A stretch of 64,000 nt of DNA from Fimbriimonadaceae bacterium (GCA_026129685.1 JAHCHO010000001.1:248001-312000), one strand, 5' to 3'; shown: positions 23,656 to 33,320, numbered from the stretch's first letter. Notes: generated from the sequence alone by a model not told the origin. A program made the numbers and translations.

Positions 23656-24848
23656 TGGGTCCCTTTGTTCCCGAGCCGATCACCGACCAGCTGAACCTTG
23701 TGGTCGCGCTCGTCCTCGGTGTCGCCTTCGGCTATGTTCTCGAACAGGCCGGCTTCAGCTCGTCCCGCCGTCTGGCCGGGCTGTTCTATGGCTACGACTT
23801 CACCGTTCTGCGCGTGTTTTTCACGGCGGCGATCACCACGATGGCCGGCGTCGCCTTGCTCGGCTACTTTGGCTTCCTAGACCTCTCCGCGATCTTCGTC
23901 AACCCCACCTGGCTCTGGCCCGCCGTTGTCGGCGGGATCGTGATGGGACTCGGCTTCGTCCTTGGGGGCTACTGCCCGGGAACAAGCGTGGCGGCCCTTT
24001 CGATCGGCAAAGTGGACGCGCTCTTCTTCGTCCTCGGCGGACTCCTCGGCGTCTTTGCCTTTGGGGAGGCGTACCCGCTCGTGGCCTCCTTCAACGATTC
24101 GTCCTCCCTCGGTCCGCAAAAGGTGTACGAGGCGCTCGGGATGTCGGCGGGAGCGTTCGCGTTCCTGCTGATCGTCGTCGCCCTCGCGGCTTTCGCCGCC
24201 ACCGGCTGGATCGAACGGCGCGTCAACCCGCAAGCGCCCTCCAAATCCCACGCCGTCCTCCCTCACCGTTTGGCGGCGGCAGGTCTGCTCGCGCTAGGCT
24301 TGGTCTTGCTGGTCCTTCCCGAGCGCAAGGCCGCCGTTCTCGCCTCGGTCGCGCGACCCGAGTACGCCGCCGCGCACCCCCTCGATTCGATCGACGGGGA
24401 CGAACTGGCGTACCGACTGATGGACCGCGACCCGAACCTCGCCGTCTACGATCTTCGGTCCGAGGACCGCGCGAAGGCCCGCCCTTTGCCTCGGGCGACC
24501 GCATTGACCATGGACGCCCTCTTTCAACGGGACCTCGTCCCCGCACTCTCCCGCCGACACGTGACCAAGGTCGTGGTGGGGGAGACTGCCGACGACGCCG
24601 CCAACGCCGTGCGCGTGATGCTCAAGTTAGGCTACGTGAACGTCCGGCCCCTGTCCGAGGGGTTCGACGCCTTTGCACGGGACATCCTCGCCGCACCGGA
24701 CGCCCCCCCGACCCGCGAGATGCGCGGCCCCGCCCTCGTCGCGTCCTTCCGGAGCCAAGCCCGCCAAGCGATCCTCGCCCAGTTGGAGGAGGAGAAGAAG
24801 CGCGGGACGGTCAAGAAGGCGACGAAGAAGATCGCCGGCGGTTGCTGA
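23652..24848 (+). CDS. YeeE/YedE-family sulfur transporter with C-terminal rhodanese-like domain
   Basis: A 398-aa protein (start at 23652 or 23655). It has about seven hydrophobic segments, with the conserved LEQAGFSSSRRLAGLFYG and the Cys site GGYCPGTSVAA. After the membrane part, residues 245-350 look like a rhodanese fold (DELAYRLMDRDPNLAVYDLR...). The position where the catalytic Cys would be expected (KVVVGETADDAA) has none, so this domain may bind rather than transfer sulfur. With the preceding half-transporter it probably imports thiosulfate or another sulfane-sulfur compound. A basic Lys-rich tail ends the protein. Confidence 0.83.
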   Translation: MMGPFVPEPITDQLNLVVALVLGVAFGYVLEQAGFSSSRRLAGLFYGYDFTVLRVFFTAAITTMAGVALLGYFGFLDLSAIFVNPTWLWPAVVGGIVMGLGFVLGGYCPGTSVAALSIGKVDALFFVLGGLLGVFAFGEAYPLVASFNDSSSLGPQKVYEALGMSAGAFAFLLIVVALAAFAATGWIERRVNPQAPSKSHAVLPHRLAAAGLLALGLVLLVLPERKAAVLASVARPEYAAAHPLDSIDGDELAYRLMDRDPNLAVYDLRSEDRAKARPLPRATALTMDALFQRDLVPALSRRHVTKVVVGETADDAANAVRVMLKLGYVNVRPLSEGFDAFARDILAAPDAPPTREMRGPALVASFRSQARQAILAQLEEEKKRGTVKKATKKIAGGC

Positions 24849-24861
24849 CGGGGGAGCCCCG

Positions 24862-26205
24862 CTAGATCGCTCGACCTCGGATCGGACCCGGGTCGGCAGG
24901 CATCACGAAGCCGCAGTTCCCTTCCACCTTCATCGTCACTGCGTCGCCGTCGAGGGTCAGGACGAGGGTCGGATGGAACGGCGTCTCGTCGTAGCACAGG
25001 GTCGCTCGAAACTCGTTCTCCGAAACCCATCCCCCCCGTGCCCGCAACCGCTTCTCGCCGCGCATGCGGAACCAGGACCGACCTTCGCACCATTCCTTCG
25101 CCCCGATCTCGATCCGTTGGTCGCCGCGCTTGTCGGTGAACTCGAAGGCGAAACCGCACTCCGCCGTCCGAAGCCCGATCTTCGTGATGCCGAGCGGATT
25201 CCCGTCCATCGCGTAAGCCCGCGCGAAGCCCGGACGAAGGGCGGAATTCCCGGCCGCAAACGGAATCGAACGCGGGGCGAAGAACTCCCAAACCGTGTTG
25301 AGCGGCCGCTGCATGTCCGGCGTGTTCGAGAAGATCGCCACCACCGTTTCGCGCTCCGGCATCACGATGCAGTACTGGCCGAACGCCCCGTCCCCCCGGA
25401 AGGCGCCGTGCTTGCATCGCCAGAACTGAAACCCGTAGCCCTGGTTCCAGTCGCTGTTCGGATCGGTGCCGTTCGAAACGTGGGACGACGAGGCCAAAGA
25501 CACCCAACCCTCCGGCAGAATCCGTCGGCCCTCGAACACCCCGTCCTGGAGCAGAGTCTGGCCGAACTTCGCGACGTCCTCCAGCACCAGGCTCAACCCG
25601 AAGCCACCCATGTCCACCCCGCCCGGCGACTTCTCCCACTCGGTCGAGGCGAAGCCGAGCGGCTCGAACAGGCGCGGGGTGAGGTACTCCGTCAGCGTCT
25701 TGCCCGTCAACTTCTGCACGAGCGCCGAAAGGACGAAGGTCGCGCTCGTGTTGTAGAGGAAGTGGGTCCCGGGCTTGTGCGGAACGGGACGCGCGAGGAA
25801 CCCCGCCACCATGTCCCCAGTCGGGTGGTTCCACAAGTCGTTCATGTCGTCCGCCTCGTGGCCCGTCGCCATCGCGAGAAGATCCTGGACGCGCATGGCT
25901 TTCAGGTTGTCCGACGGGGACGGCGGGACCGAACCCGGGAAATACTCAACGATCGGCCGATCCAGCGAAACCAGCCCTTCCGAAACCGCGAAACCCACCG
26001 CCGACGATGTGAAGCTCTTGCTCAAGGAGTACAGTTCGTGCGGCTTGTCGGGGGCGTAAGGGTGCCAGTACGCCTCGCCCGTCACCATCCCGCGTTCGAC
26101 CACGATCGCGCCATGGGGCAGGTCGCCGCGCCGCTCGAGTTCCTCGATCATGCGCTGGGCGGCATAAGTGGACTGTCCTCGCGGAAGCCGTTTCACGCCC
26201 TCCAT
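24862..26205 (-). CDS. Serine hydrolase, beta-lactamase class C/penicillin-binding-like
   Basis: A 447-aa protein of the serine beta-lactamase-like superfamily. It contains the SxxK motif in LYSLSKSFTSSAVGF (nucleophile Ser), the YxN motif in LYNTSATFVLSAL and the typical surroundings MRVQDLLAMATGHEADD and GFASTEWEKSPGG. Family members are esterases, D-aminopeptidases or beta-lactamases; the substrate here cannot be told. A C-terminal beta domain begins near residue 330. There is no clear signal peptide. I used the ATG at 26205; a GTG at 26196, seven nt after CATAAT, is an equally good leaderless start. It is divergent from the pullulanase. Confidence 0.85.
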   Translation of the reverse strand: MEGVKRLPRGQSTYAAQRMIEELERRGDLPHGAIVVERGMVTGEAYWHPYAPDKPHELYSLSKSFTSSAVGFAVSEGLVSLDRPIVEYFPGSVPPSPSDNLKAMRVQDLLAMATGHEADDMNDLWNHPTGDMVAGFLARPVPHKPGTHFLYNTSATFVLSALVQKLTGKTLTEYLTPRLFEPLGFASTEWEKSPGGVDMGGFGLSLVLEDVAKFGQTLLQDGVFEGRRILPEGWVSLASSSHVSNGTDPNSDWNQGYGFQFWRCKHGAFRGDGAFGQYCIVMPERETVVAIFSNTPDMQRPLNTVWEFFAPRSIPFAAGNSALRPGFARAYAMDGNPLGITKIGLRTAECGFAFEFTDKRGDQRIEIGAKEWCEGRSWFRMRGEKRLRARGGWVSENEFRATLCYDETPFHPTLVLTLDGDAVTMKVEGNCGFVMPADPGPIRGRAI

Positions 26206-26278
26206 TATGCCGAGCCGTCCCCCGAAACGCCCGGACCGAACCGTCGGATCATTCGGGCGCGACGGTAACCTGGAAACC

Positions 26279-28828
26279 GTGGGAGTCCCCCTCTTCATCG
26301 CCCTTGCCCTTCCTTTCCTAAACGCTTCGTCCCAGGAGACGTGGCGGGGGCCGGCCTTCCTCGACGCCTTGGACACGGTGACCGTTTGGCTCCCAAAACC
26401 CCAACCCGATGGCTTCCTGGCAGGGGTCCAGTCTCACGTGACCGTGGACGGCAGTCCGGTGGCGGTCGCACGAGTCGAACCTGGTGCCCTCGCCGAGGGT
26501 CAGGACGGCTCCGTCTACTTTCCCGGAACCTTCGCCGCCGCCCTCGGCGGCCGCAACTGGGATCCCGCCGAGTCCCACGTTCGCGCCACTTACGTGCGCG
26601 ACGACGTCTACGAGCTGATCGTCCCCCTGCCGAAGGGCCGCTACGAATACAAGGTCGCGCGCGGAGGGACGTGGGCGCTGAACTACGGCACCGGTTTCGA
26701 ATCCGGCGGCGCAAACCTGTCACTCGGCGTGCCACGGGATCAGCCCGTGAGGTTCGTCGTGGACTTCGCCGCGCGGACAATCCGAAACTCCGTCGAGCAT
26801 CCGACCGAGGTGCCAAAGCCGACGACCGTTCCGCCTCGCCCGCCCGACGTACCGCAAACGGAGCGCTCGCTGTACCAGACGTTCCGTGTCCGGCTCAAAT
26901 CGCCGCTCAAGCCCGCGCAGATCTCCGTTCCGATCCATGTTCGGCTTCGCGGCGGACCCGAACGACCGGTGATCGCTCGTGGCGCTCTCGACGACCCCGC
27001 CTTTCGATACGAGACGAACGATTTGGGACCCGCGTGGTCTCGCGATCGGACCGTCTTCAAGGTCTGGAGCCCCGTCGCCGCGCGGGGGGAGATCGTGTTC
27101 TTCGCGACGGCGACCGGACCCGAAACCCGGCGCCTCCCTCTGCGCCGGGGAGCGAAGGGAGTCTGGTTCGCGACCGTCCCCGGCAACCTTGACGGCGTCT
27201 TCTACCGCTACGAGTTCGAGTCCTACGGTCAAAGGCGCGTTGTCGCCGACGTCTACGCCCGGGCCGCGAGCGCCGATTCGTCACGCTCGATGGTCCTCGA
27301 CCTCGCGCGGACGAACCCGCCTCGATGGCCCGCTCCTCGTCCGTTCCTCGGCCGGCCCACCGACGCCGTCGTCTACGAAGCCCATATCCGCGATTTGACC
27401 ATTGATCCCTCCTCCGGGGTCCCGAACGCCCTTCGAGGCAAGTACCTCGGGGTCGCGCACGGCGGGTCCAGGGTCCCCGCCTCCGAATTCCCTACCGGCT
27501 TGGATCACCTGAAGCGCCTTGGTGTCACCCACCTTCACCTGCTGCCGTTCCAGGATTTCAACCCCGCCCACTCGATGAACTACAACTGGGGCTACGAGAC
27601 CACCCTCTTCAACGTGCCCGAGGAGCAGTACGCCACCAACCCGACCGACCCGATCGCCCGCATCCGCGAGGTTAAGAGGATGGTGAGCGGCCTTCAACGC
27701 GCGGGCATCGGCGTCGTGCTCGACGTGGTCTACAACCACTCCGTCCCCAGTCAGGGCGAGGGATCCGCTTTCTGGGAGACCGTCCCCTACTACTGGTTCC
27801 GCACCAACGACCGAGGCGACGTGTTGAACGAGTCGGGCGTCGGCAACGCCCTCCACGACGGTCGCTTCATGGTCCGCAAGTTCGTCCGGGAGAGCCTCCG
27901 CTATTGGGCTCGCGAATTCCGCTTGGACGGCTTTCGCTTCGACCTGCTGGGCATGTTCACCAAGGAGACGGTTGCCGACCTTGCCAAGGCGATCCGCGCC
28001 GAGAATCCGTCCGCCCTCGTCTACGGCGAGCCCTGGACCGGGGGCGGTCCCCTGCGCTTCGGCAAGGGCGACCAGCAAGGCCTCGGGGTCGCGGTGTTCA
28101 ACGACGGGTTCCGAAATCTCGTTCGCGGCGATCTCGACGGCACCGCGCCTGGGTTCGCGATGGGCGGCCCGGTCGACCGCGCCGCCCTCGAACGAGCCCT
28201 ATCCGGCTCGATCGCCGACTTCGCGGCCACCCCCGCCGAGTCGGTGAACTACGTTTCCGCCCATGACAACCTCTCTTTCTGGGATCGGGTCGCCCGTTCG
28301 CTTCCCGAGGCCGGCCGCGCGACGCGTGCGGGCGCCGTCGTCCTCGCCCACGCGATGGTCCTGCTCTCGCCGGGAATCCCGTTCATCGAGGGCGGCGTCG
28401 AGATCGGACGCACCAAGGGAAGCAACCACAACAGCTACAACGCCGGAGACCCCGCGAACCGCTTCGACTGGCGGCGCGGCCTCGAGTACGCCGACGTTCG
28501 CGACCGGTTCAAAGCGCTGATCGCCCTTCGGAAGGCCCACCCGGCATTTCGGTTGCCGACGGCCGAGTCGGTGCGCGCCACCCAGACCTTCCTTCCTGGC
28601 CAAGCTCTGCCGCCGAACTCCGTCGCGTACCGATTGCGCGGGGATCGGGTGGGCGATCCATGGCGAGAAATCCTCGTCGTCTTCCACGGGGGTATCCGGC
28701 CGGCGTCCCTGAACCTGCCGGGCGGGCCCTGGAAGCGATGGCGCGACGGAGTTCCGAACCGGCCGATACCGGTAGATGGTGTCGCGATCCTCGAGCCCCT
28801 CTCGGCCAACGTGTTCTTCCGAACTTAG
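26279..28828 (+). CDS. pulA: Pullulanase/alpha-1,6-glucan debranching enzyme (GH13), secreted
   Basis: An 849-aa type I pullulanase-like enzyme that cleaves alpha-1,6 branches of pullulan, starch or glycogen. A signal peptide (GVPLFIALALPFLNASS) is followed by N-terminal beta domains (CBM-like) and a GH13 barrel. Landmarks are VYEAHIRDLT near residue 364, NYNWGYE near 433, DVVYNHS, the nucleophile Asp in DGFRFDLLG near 551, the acid/base Glu in YGEPWTGG near 583 and the transition-state Asp in SAHDNLSFWD near 661. The GTG at 26279 was chosen because TAACCT lies seven nt upstream and it begins the signal peptide. It overlaps the convergent HAD gene by four bases. Confidence 0.9.
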   Translation: MGVPLFIALALPFLNASSQETWRGPAFLDALDTVTVWLPKPQPDGFLAGVQSHVTVDGSPVAVARVEPGALAEGQDGSVYFPGTFAAALGGRNWDPAESHVRATYVRDDVYELIVPLPKGRYEYKVARGGTWALNYGTGFESGGANLSLGVPRDQPVRFVVDFAARTIRNSVEHPTEVPKPTTVPPRPPDVPQTERSLYQTFRVRLKSPLKPAQISVPIHVRLRGGPERPVIARGALDDPAFRYETNDLGPAWSRDRTVFKVWSPVAARGEIVFFATATGPETRRLPLRRGAKGVWFATVPGNLDGVFYRYEFESYGQRRVVADVYARAASADSSRSMVLDLARTNPPRWPAPRPFLGRPTDAVVYEAHIRDLTIDPSSGVPNALRGKYLGVAHGGSRVPASEFPTGLDHLKRLGVTHLHLLPFQDFNPAHSMNYNWGYETTLFNVPEEQYATNPTDPIARIREVKRMVSGLQRAGIGVVLDVVYNHSVPSQGEGSAFWETVPYYWFRTNDRGDVLNESGVGNALHDGRFMVRKFVRESLRYWAREFRLDGFRFDLLGMFTKETVADLAKAIRAENPSALVYGEPWTGGGPLRFGKGDQQGLGVAVFNDGFRNLVRGDLDGTAPGFAMGGPVDRAALERALSGSIADFAATPAESVNYVSAHDNLSFWDRVARSLPEAGRATRAGAVVLAHAMVLLSPGIPFIEGGVEIGRTKGSNHNSYNAGDPANRFDWRRGLEYADVRDRFKALIALRKAHPAFRLPTAESVRATQTFLPGQALPPNSVAYRLRGDRVGDPWREILVVFHGGIRPASLNLPGGPWKRWRDGVPNRPIPVDGVAILEPLSANVFFRT

Positions 28829-29430
28829 CCTCTCACAAACCTGACTAGGGAGGGAAGGTCGGTGAACCGGTGCGCCTCCAGCCCCGCCGCCCGCGCGCCC
28901 GCCACGTTCGCCTCGCGGTCGTCCACCATCAGGGTCCGTTCGGGCGGCGTGCCGAGGAGTTCGCAAGCGGCGACGAACACGCGAGGATCGGGCTTGCGAG
29001 CGCCGAACCGCGAGGAGCACCACAGATTGCCGCCGAACACCGGACCCAACTCGGGGAACACGACGCCGAACTCCCTCTCCAACAAGGGGCCGTTGTTCGT
29101 CAGGACCCCAATCCGACATCGGTCGGCGAGCCGCGAGGCGAAAGCGAGCACATCGCCGTGCGCCGTCATCCCCGAGGACCGGTAGGCACACCACTCCTCG
29201 ACCGTGATCGGCCAGCCCGCCCGGACTCCGAACTCGAAAAGGTACGTCTCGGCGTCGTAGCGCCCCTCGTCCGCTTCGTCCTCGAATCCCGATCCCCAGA
29301 TGGCCTGCCGCAACGTTTCCCGGTCGCGCCCTCCCCGCGCAATGAGATAGTCCAACCGCGCCTCGTCGTCAAGATCGCAGAGGACCCCGTCCATGTCGAA
29401 CAGGACGCCGTCGTACCTCAAGGCGCTCAT
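28825..29430 (-). CDS. HAD-family hydrolase
   Basis: A 201-aa haloacid-dehalogenase-superfamily phosphatase. Motif I is FDMDGVLCDLDDE (nucleophile Asp), motif II VLTNNG, motif III Lys in RFGARKPDPRVF and motif IV MVDDREANVAGARAAG. A helical cap sits between motifs I and II, as in phosphoglycolate phosphatase-like enzymes or YihX-type sugar phosphatases. A G-run eight nt before the ATG may act as ribosome-binding site. The substrate is unknown. Confidence 0.88.
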   Translation of the reverse strand: MSALRYDGVLFDMDGVLCDLDDEARLDYLIARGGRDRETLRQAIWGSGFEDEADEGRYDAETYLFEFGVRAGWPITVEEWCAYRSSGMTAHGDVLAFASRLADRCRIGVLTNNGPLLEREFGVVFPELGPVFGGNLWCSSRFGARKPDPRVFVAACELLGTPPERTLMVDDREANVAGARAAGLEAHRFTDLPSLVRFVRG

Positions 29431-29520
29431 CGAACGGACCCCCCGATCTCGTGGATGCCGGGACGGCGCCTCCTCATGTGTTCGGTGGTTTTCAACGGCA
29501 TCGCCTGTCGGAACGCCCAA

Positions 29521-29550
29521 TTGTACGCCGAAGCGGCTCGAGTGTACGAT
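29521..29550 (+). promoter_or_regulatory. Promoter of the GNAT gene (leaderless)
   Basis: TTGTAC (29521-29526), an 18-nt spacer, TACGAT (29545-29550), then six nt to the GTG start at 29557. Confidence 0.6.
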
Positions 29551-29556
29551 TGGGTC

Positions 29557-30051
29557 GTGCCGCCGCATGCGCCGAATCCCCTTGCCGTTCGACTTCGGCC
29601 GGTTCAAGACGAAGACCTGCCGGTCTTCTTCGACCAACAGCGCGACCCGGAAGCCGTCTGGATGGTCGCCTTCACCGCCAAGGACCCGTCCGACCGAGGC
29701 GCCTTCGATGCGCACTGGGCTAAGATTCGCGCCGATGACGCTAACCACAACCGTACGATCGTCGTCGGCGAAACGGTGGTCGGAAGCGCGGCGAGTTACG
29801 TGATGTTCGGCGAACGCCAGGTGTGTTACGGCATCGGTCGCGAGTTCTGGGGCCGAGGCTATGCGACCCAAGCCCTCGTCGCGCTGCTCGCAGAAGTGAC
29901 CGAACGCCCCCTGTTCGCCCGCGTCGTCGCCGACAACGCCGGCTCGATCCGAGTCCTCGAGAAGTGCGGGTTCCGGGTCATCGGGCACGAGCGAGGGTTC
30001 GCCGAAGGACGCGGCGAGGAGGTGGACGAGGTCGTCTTCCGTCTCGACTAG
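29557..30051 (+). CDS. GNAT-family N-acetyltransferase (RimJ/RimL-like)
   Basis: A 164-aa GCN5-related acetyltransferase. It begins LAVRLRPVQDEDLPVFFDQQ, has beta strands TIVVGETVVGSAASYVMFG, the acetyl-CoA loop EFWGRGYATQALVALL, and ARVVADNAGSIRVLEKCGFRVIG at the C-terminus. The substrate may be a protein N-terminus, an amino acid or a small amine. The start is set by the -10 box six nt upstream; open frame upstream of it shows no homology. Confidence 0.86.
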   Translation: MPPHAPNPLAVRLRPVQDEDLPVFFDQQRDPEAVWMVAFTAKDPSDRGAFDAHWAKIRADDANHNRTIVVGETVVGSAASYVMFGERQVCYGIGREFWGRGYATQALVALLAEVTERPLFARVVADNAGSIRVLEKCGFRVIGHERGFAEGRGEEVDEVVFRLD

Positions 30052-30058
30052 CCCGTCC

Positions 30059-31072
30059 CTATCGGCCAGCCAGATTGGGATCGGCGGTGTTCGGCTCCGA
30101 CGGCAGTCCCGCGACCCCCGAGCAACCCGTCCCGTCGCGGTCCAGCCAGTCCAGCATCCGGCGGATGCTCCCGGTGGCGACGCAAATCGTGGTGTCCGCC
30201 GCGCCGTAGTAGACGCGAATCGTGTCGCCGTCTTCCGCGATCGTGGTGCCGCAGGGAAACACCGCGTTGCTCACGTCGCCGCTCGTCTCATAGGGTTCTT
30301 CTGGTCCGAACATCCACGTCTGGCCCCGGCTGATGCACACGCGAGGATCCTCCAACTCGAACAGCGCGAGCCCAAGCCGGTAGAGCGAGCCCGACGCGTG
30401 GTGCCGAACCCCGTGGTACATCACCAGCCAACCCCGGTCGGTCGCGATCGGAGGAGGCGAAAGGCCGATTTTGTTGGCGTCCCACCACGCCCCTCGGCGC
30501 GCGGGCATCAGCAGCATGTGCCCGCCCCAGTTGCGTAGGTCCGGCGAGAACGACACCCACATGTGCGCGCCCGACTCGGTCGAGGGTCGGTGGATCAGCG
30601 CCCAGTCGCCGTGAATCCGATGCGGAAACAGGGCCGCGTCCTTGTCGTCCGCCTGCATGATCAAACCGAGACGTTCGAAGCTCCGGAAGTCCTTGGTTGA
30701 GGCGAGGGCGACGCCCGGCCCTGACTTGCCGAACGCGGTGTACACGATGATGTACTTCTCGAGTTCGGGCACGTAGGTGATGCGCGGGTCCTCGATTCCC
30801 CAAAGCTCCTCGGGGCAGTTCAGAGGGTCCGACACGAACGTCGGCTCGGCGTCAATCACCCAGCCGTCAATCCCGTTCACCGATCGCGCCGCGCATAGGT
30901 GCGAAATGCCGCGACGATCCTCCGCCCGGCAGAGCAACAGTGTGGAGCCGTCCTCGAGCAAGGTCGCCCCCGGGTTGAACACGGTGTGAACCGGATAGGG
31001 CCAGTCCTCCGCCGTGAGGATCGGGTTCTTCGGGTGGCGATCCAGCAGCACCTCAAACTTCGTTGATTTCAT
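30059..31072 (-). CDS. GH130 family glycoside phosphorylase/hydrolase
   Basis: A 337-aa five-bladed propeller enzyme of family GH130, which acts on beta-mannosides by phosphorolysis or hydrolysis. Seen are NPILTAEDWPYPVHTVFNPGA, LLLCRAEDRRGISHL, GIEDPRITYVPELEKYIIVYTAFG, DKDAALFPHRI and WWDANKIGLSPPPIATDRGWL with its conserved acidic and His/Arg residues. It overlaps the upstream glycosyltransferase gene by 20 bp, so both are co-expressed. That pairing suggests synthesis and turnover of a mannose-containing surface or storage glycan. Confidence 0.88.
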   Translation of the reverse strand: MKSTKFEVLLDRHPKNPILTAEDWPYPVHTVFNPGATLLEDGSTLLLCRAEDRRGISHLCAARSVNGIDGWVIDAEPTFVSDPLNCPEELWGIEDPRITYVPELEKYIIVYTAFGKSGPGVALASTKDFRSFERLGLIMQADDKDAALFPHRIHGDWALIHRPSTESGAHMWVSFSPDLRNWGGHMLLMPARRGAWWDANKIGLSPPPIATDRGWLVMYHGVRHHASGSLYRLGLALFELEDPRVCISRGQTWMFGPEEPYETSGDVSNAVFPCGTTIAEDGDTIRVYYGAADTTICVATGSIRRMLDWLDRDGTGCSGVAGLPSEPNTADPNLAGR

Positions 31073-33320
31073 GGACTCCTGCCTTTGCCGTCGCGGGCTC
31101 GACCCGCGTTCCTGCTAGCCGTAGCTCTGCGAGCGCGCAGAGGAACGAAAGCGTTGATTCGGCCCCCTGGTTGCGGTTGACGCGCTTTTCGTGCAACCCA
31201 TCGTAGCAACCGCCCGTCGTCGGATCGTAGAGCGCCTCGCCCAAGGAATTCTCGCCGAGGAACCAGGCGAAGACCCGATTGGCTTCCCTGAGCCACTGCT
31301 TGTCGCCCGTGGCACGGTGAGCCGCCAGACATGCGGACACTCCGGAGGCCGCCTCGACGGGTTGCTGATCGAAAAGGGCGCGCGACTGGCCGCGCGCGTA
31401 GAAACCGTTCGTGCCGATCGGAGAGAACGCGCCTCCGCAACCCGTCTGGACCCCCATCAACCAGGATAGCGACTTCAGCCCCACCTCGAGCATCGCGGGA
31501 CTCCCAAGGGCGGCGCCCGCCACGATGAGAGCTTGGGGAAGGCGGGCGTTCGCGTAAGTCAGACTTTCCTCGAACCAGGGCCAGTCGTCGCGTTGAACCG
31601 CTTCGTACGCGTGCAAGAGCCGAGACGCCATCGTCTGCTCCAACACCCTCACCGCAACCCCATGCGGCGAGCCTAGGAGATACTCGTCCGCCGCCAGAAC
31701 CCCATAGGCCCAGGTCCGAGGACTCGTGGTCGCGAACATCCCGGCGGCGGCCTTATCGAACAGCATTTTCGCGACTCCACGGCGTCCACGGTTGTGACAA
31801 CGGTGGATCATCGCCCCCAGCGACCACAGCGAGCGACCGTGAGAGTCCTCCGACCCCGCGTCCTCTAGCCAGGCTCTCCCATAGCTCATAAAGTTACGGA
31901 ATCTGCCCGTCTCCGGATTGTAGGCGTCCAGCACAAAGCTAAGGTAGCGGCTCTGCAACAGCGCCAAGTTTCCCCCCGTGATGCCGAGACTCTCGTCGTA
32001 CGCCGTGAACAGCAACGACCGGGCGTTGTCGTCCACGCAATACCCTTCCGAGCGATTGGGCACCGTATAGGTCGCGTGCTGCAGGATGCCCGTATCGTCG
32101 CTAAGGTCGAAAAGGTGATCGAGCCGCGGTTCGGGCAACGCGTCTACCGGCGGAACGAACGGGGACACCCCGCCGACCAAAGCTCGCAATCGTACCGCAC
32201 TGTCCCTTTTGGCGCGCGCGAACGAACTCAGGTAGCTCTTACCCACCTCGGGCCAGAGCATCTGCCTACCGTATTCCGCGGCGCGCCGGCCCATTTCGAG
32301 CATGGCTTCCGGCTCCGACTGCACGTCCAGAATCGCGTCGGCGATCGCTTCGGCGTCCCGGAACGGCACCAGCCGCCCGCGGCCCTCGGCGAGCAGTTCC
32401 TCCGCGTACCAGTAGGGGGTCGAAATCACCGCTTTGCCGGCGGCGACCGAATAGGCGAGCGTTCCCGAAGTGATCTGGTGGGGGTTCAGGTACGGCGTCA
32501 CGTACACGTCCATCGCCGCCAAATACGCCACCAACTCCTCCGTGGCGACGAACCGATCCACGAAGCGAACGCTTCCCGATACGCCAAGGTCTCGCGCCAA
32601 CGCGACGAGACTCTCGCGATACGCCTCCCCCGCCGCCGCGCGCACGTGGGGATGGGTCGCCCCGACGACCACGTAGGTCGCTCCCGGATACTGCCGCAGA
32701 ATCTTGGGCATCGCGGCGATCACGTACTGAATGCCCTTGTCCGGCGAGAGCAGGCCGAACGTCAGAATCATCGGCCCCTCGATCCCCAGTTGCTCGCGGA
32801 ACTCCGTTCCGACGCACTGAGGAATGTCCGGCACCCCGTGCGGGATCAGGTCCACCTTCTCCGCGGGGACGCCGTGAGCCTCCGCCAAGAACCCGACCGC
32901 CATCTCGCTCATCACGACGATGCGCTCAGAAAGCTCCAACAGCTCGTCCAGCACGAGTTTCTGGGCAACCGAGGGTTCCCGCAAGACGGTATGGAGCGTG
33001 GTCACGATCGGCATCGCCGCCTCGCGCACCAACTTTAACAGGTAAGCGCCCGCTTCCCCGCCGAAGATGCCGTATTCGTGTTGAACGGACAACACGTCGT
33101 AGCCGCGACGATTGATGAACTTGGCGGCCGATTCGTACGCCTCGTGATCGTGCGCCGCTATCTCGTAACACACGCGTCCCGAATAAACGTAGTCGTCTCG
33201 ATCGCTCATCGCGATCGCGTCTATCGTAAGCTCGGGATCCAGGTCGCAAATCGCTTGCGATAGATCGGAACCAAAGGTTGCGATACCGCACTGCCGTGGA
33301 AGACAGCTACCAAGGATCAC
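31053..33320 (-). CDS. GT4 glycosyltransferase fused to a C-terminal alpha-helical barrel domain
   Basis: A 755-aa protein. Residues 1-385 form a GT-B glycosyltransferase of family 4: VILGSCLPRQCGIATFGSDL at the N-terminus, DVLSVQHEYGIFGGEAG, LTFGLLSPDKGIQYVIAAMP and the nucleotide-sugar site YLNPHQITSGTLAYSVAAGK. Residues 400-755 are helical repeats with EGYCVDDNARSLLFTAYDE, NFMSYGRAWLEDAGSEDSHG, SFEE/SLTYANARLPQALI-type segments and FSPIGTNGFY, like an (alpha/alpha)6 toroid. The donor and acceptor are unknown; the GH130 partner hints at mannosides. The start is uncertain: GTG 33320 is the only standard start between the promoter and the conserved beta strand. Confidence 0.85.
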   Translation of the reverse strand: MILGSCLPRQCGIATFGSDLSQAICDLDPELTIDAIAMSDRDDYVYSGRVCYEIAAHDHEAYESAAKFINRRGYDVLSVQHEYGIFGGEAGAYLLKLVREAAMPIVTTLHTVLREPSVAQKLVLDELLELSERIVVMSEMAVGFLAEAHGVPAEKVDLIPHGVPDIPQCVGTEFREQLGIEGPMILTFGLLSPDKGIQYVIAAMPKILRQYPGATYVVVGATHPHVRAAAGEAYRESLVALARDLGVSGSVRFVDRFVATEELVAYLAAMDVYVTPYLNPHQITSGTLAYSVAAGKAVISTPYWYAEELLAEGRGRLVPFRDAEAIADAILDVQSEPEAMLEMGRRAAEYGRQMLWPEVGKSYLSSFARAKRDSAVRLRALVGGVSPFVPPVDALPEPRLDHLFDLSDDTGILQHATYTVPNRSEGYCVDDNARSLLFTAYDESLGITGGNLALLQSRYLSFVLDAYNPETGRFRNFMSYGRAWLEDAGSEDSHGRSLWSLGAMIHRCHNRGRRGVAKMLFDKAAAGMFATTSPRTWAYGVLAADEYLLGSPHGVAVRVLEQTMASRLLHAYEAVQRDDWPWFEESLTYANARLPQALIVAGAALGSPAMLEVGLKSLSWLMGVQTGCGGAFSPIGTNGFYARGQSRALFDQQPVEAASGVSACLAAHRATGDKQWLREANRVFAWFLGENSLGEALYDPTTGGCYDGLHEKRVNRNQGAESTLSFLCALAELRLAGTRVEPATAKAGVHEINEV

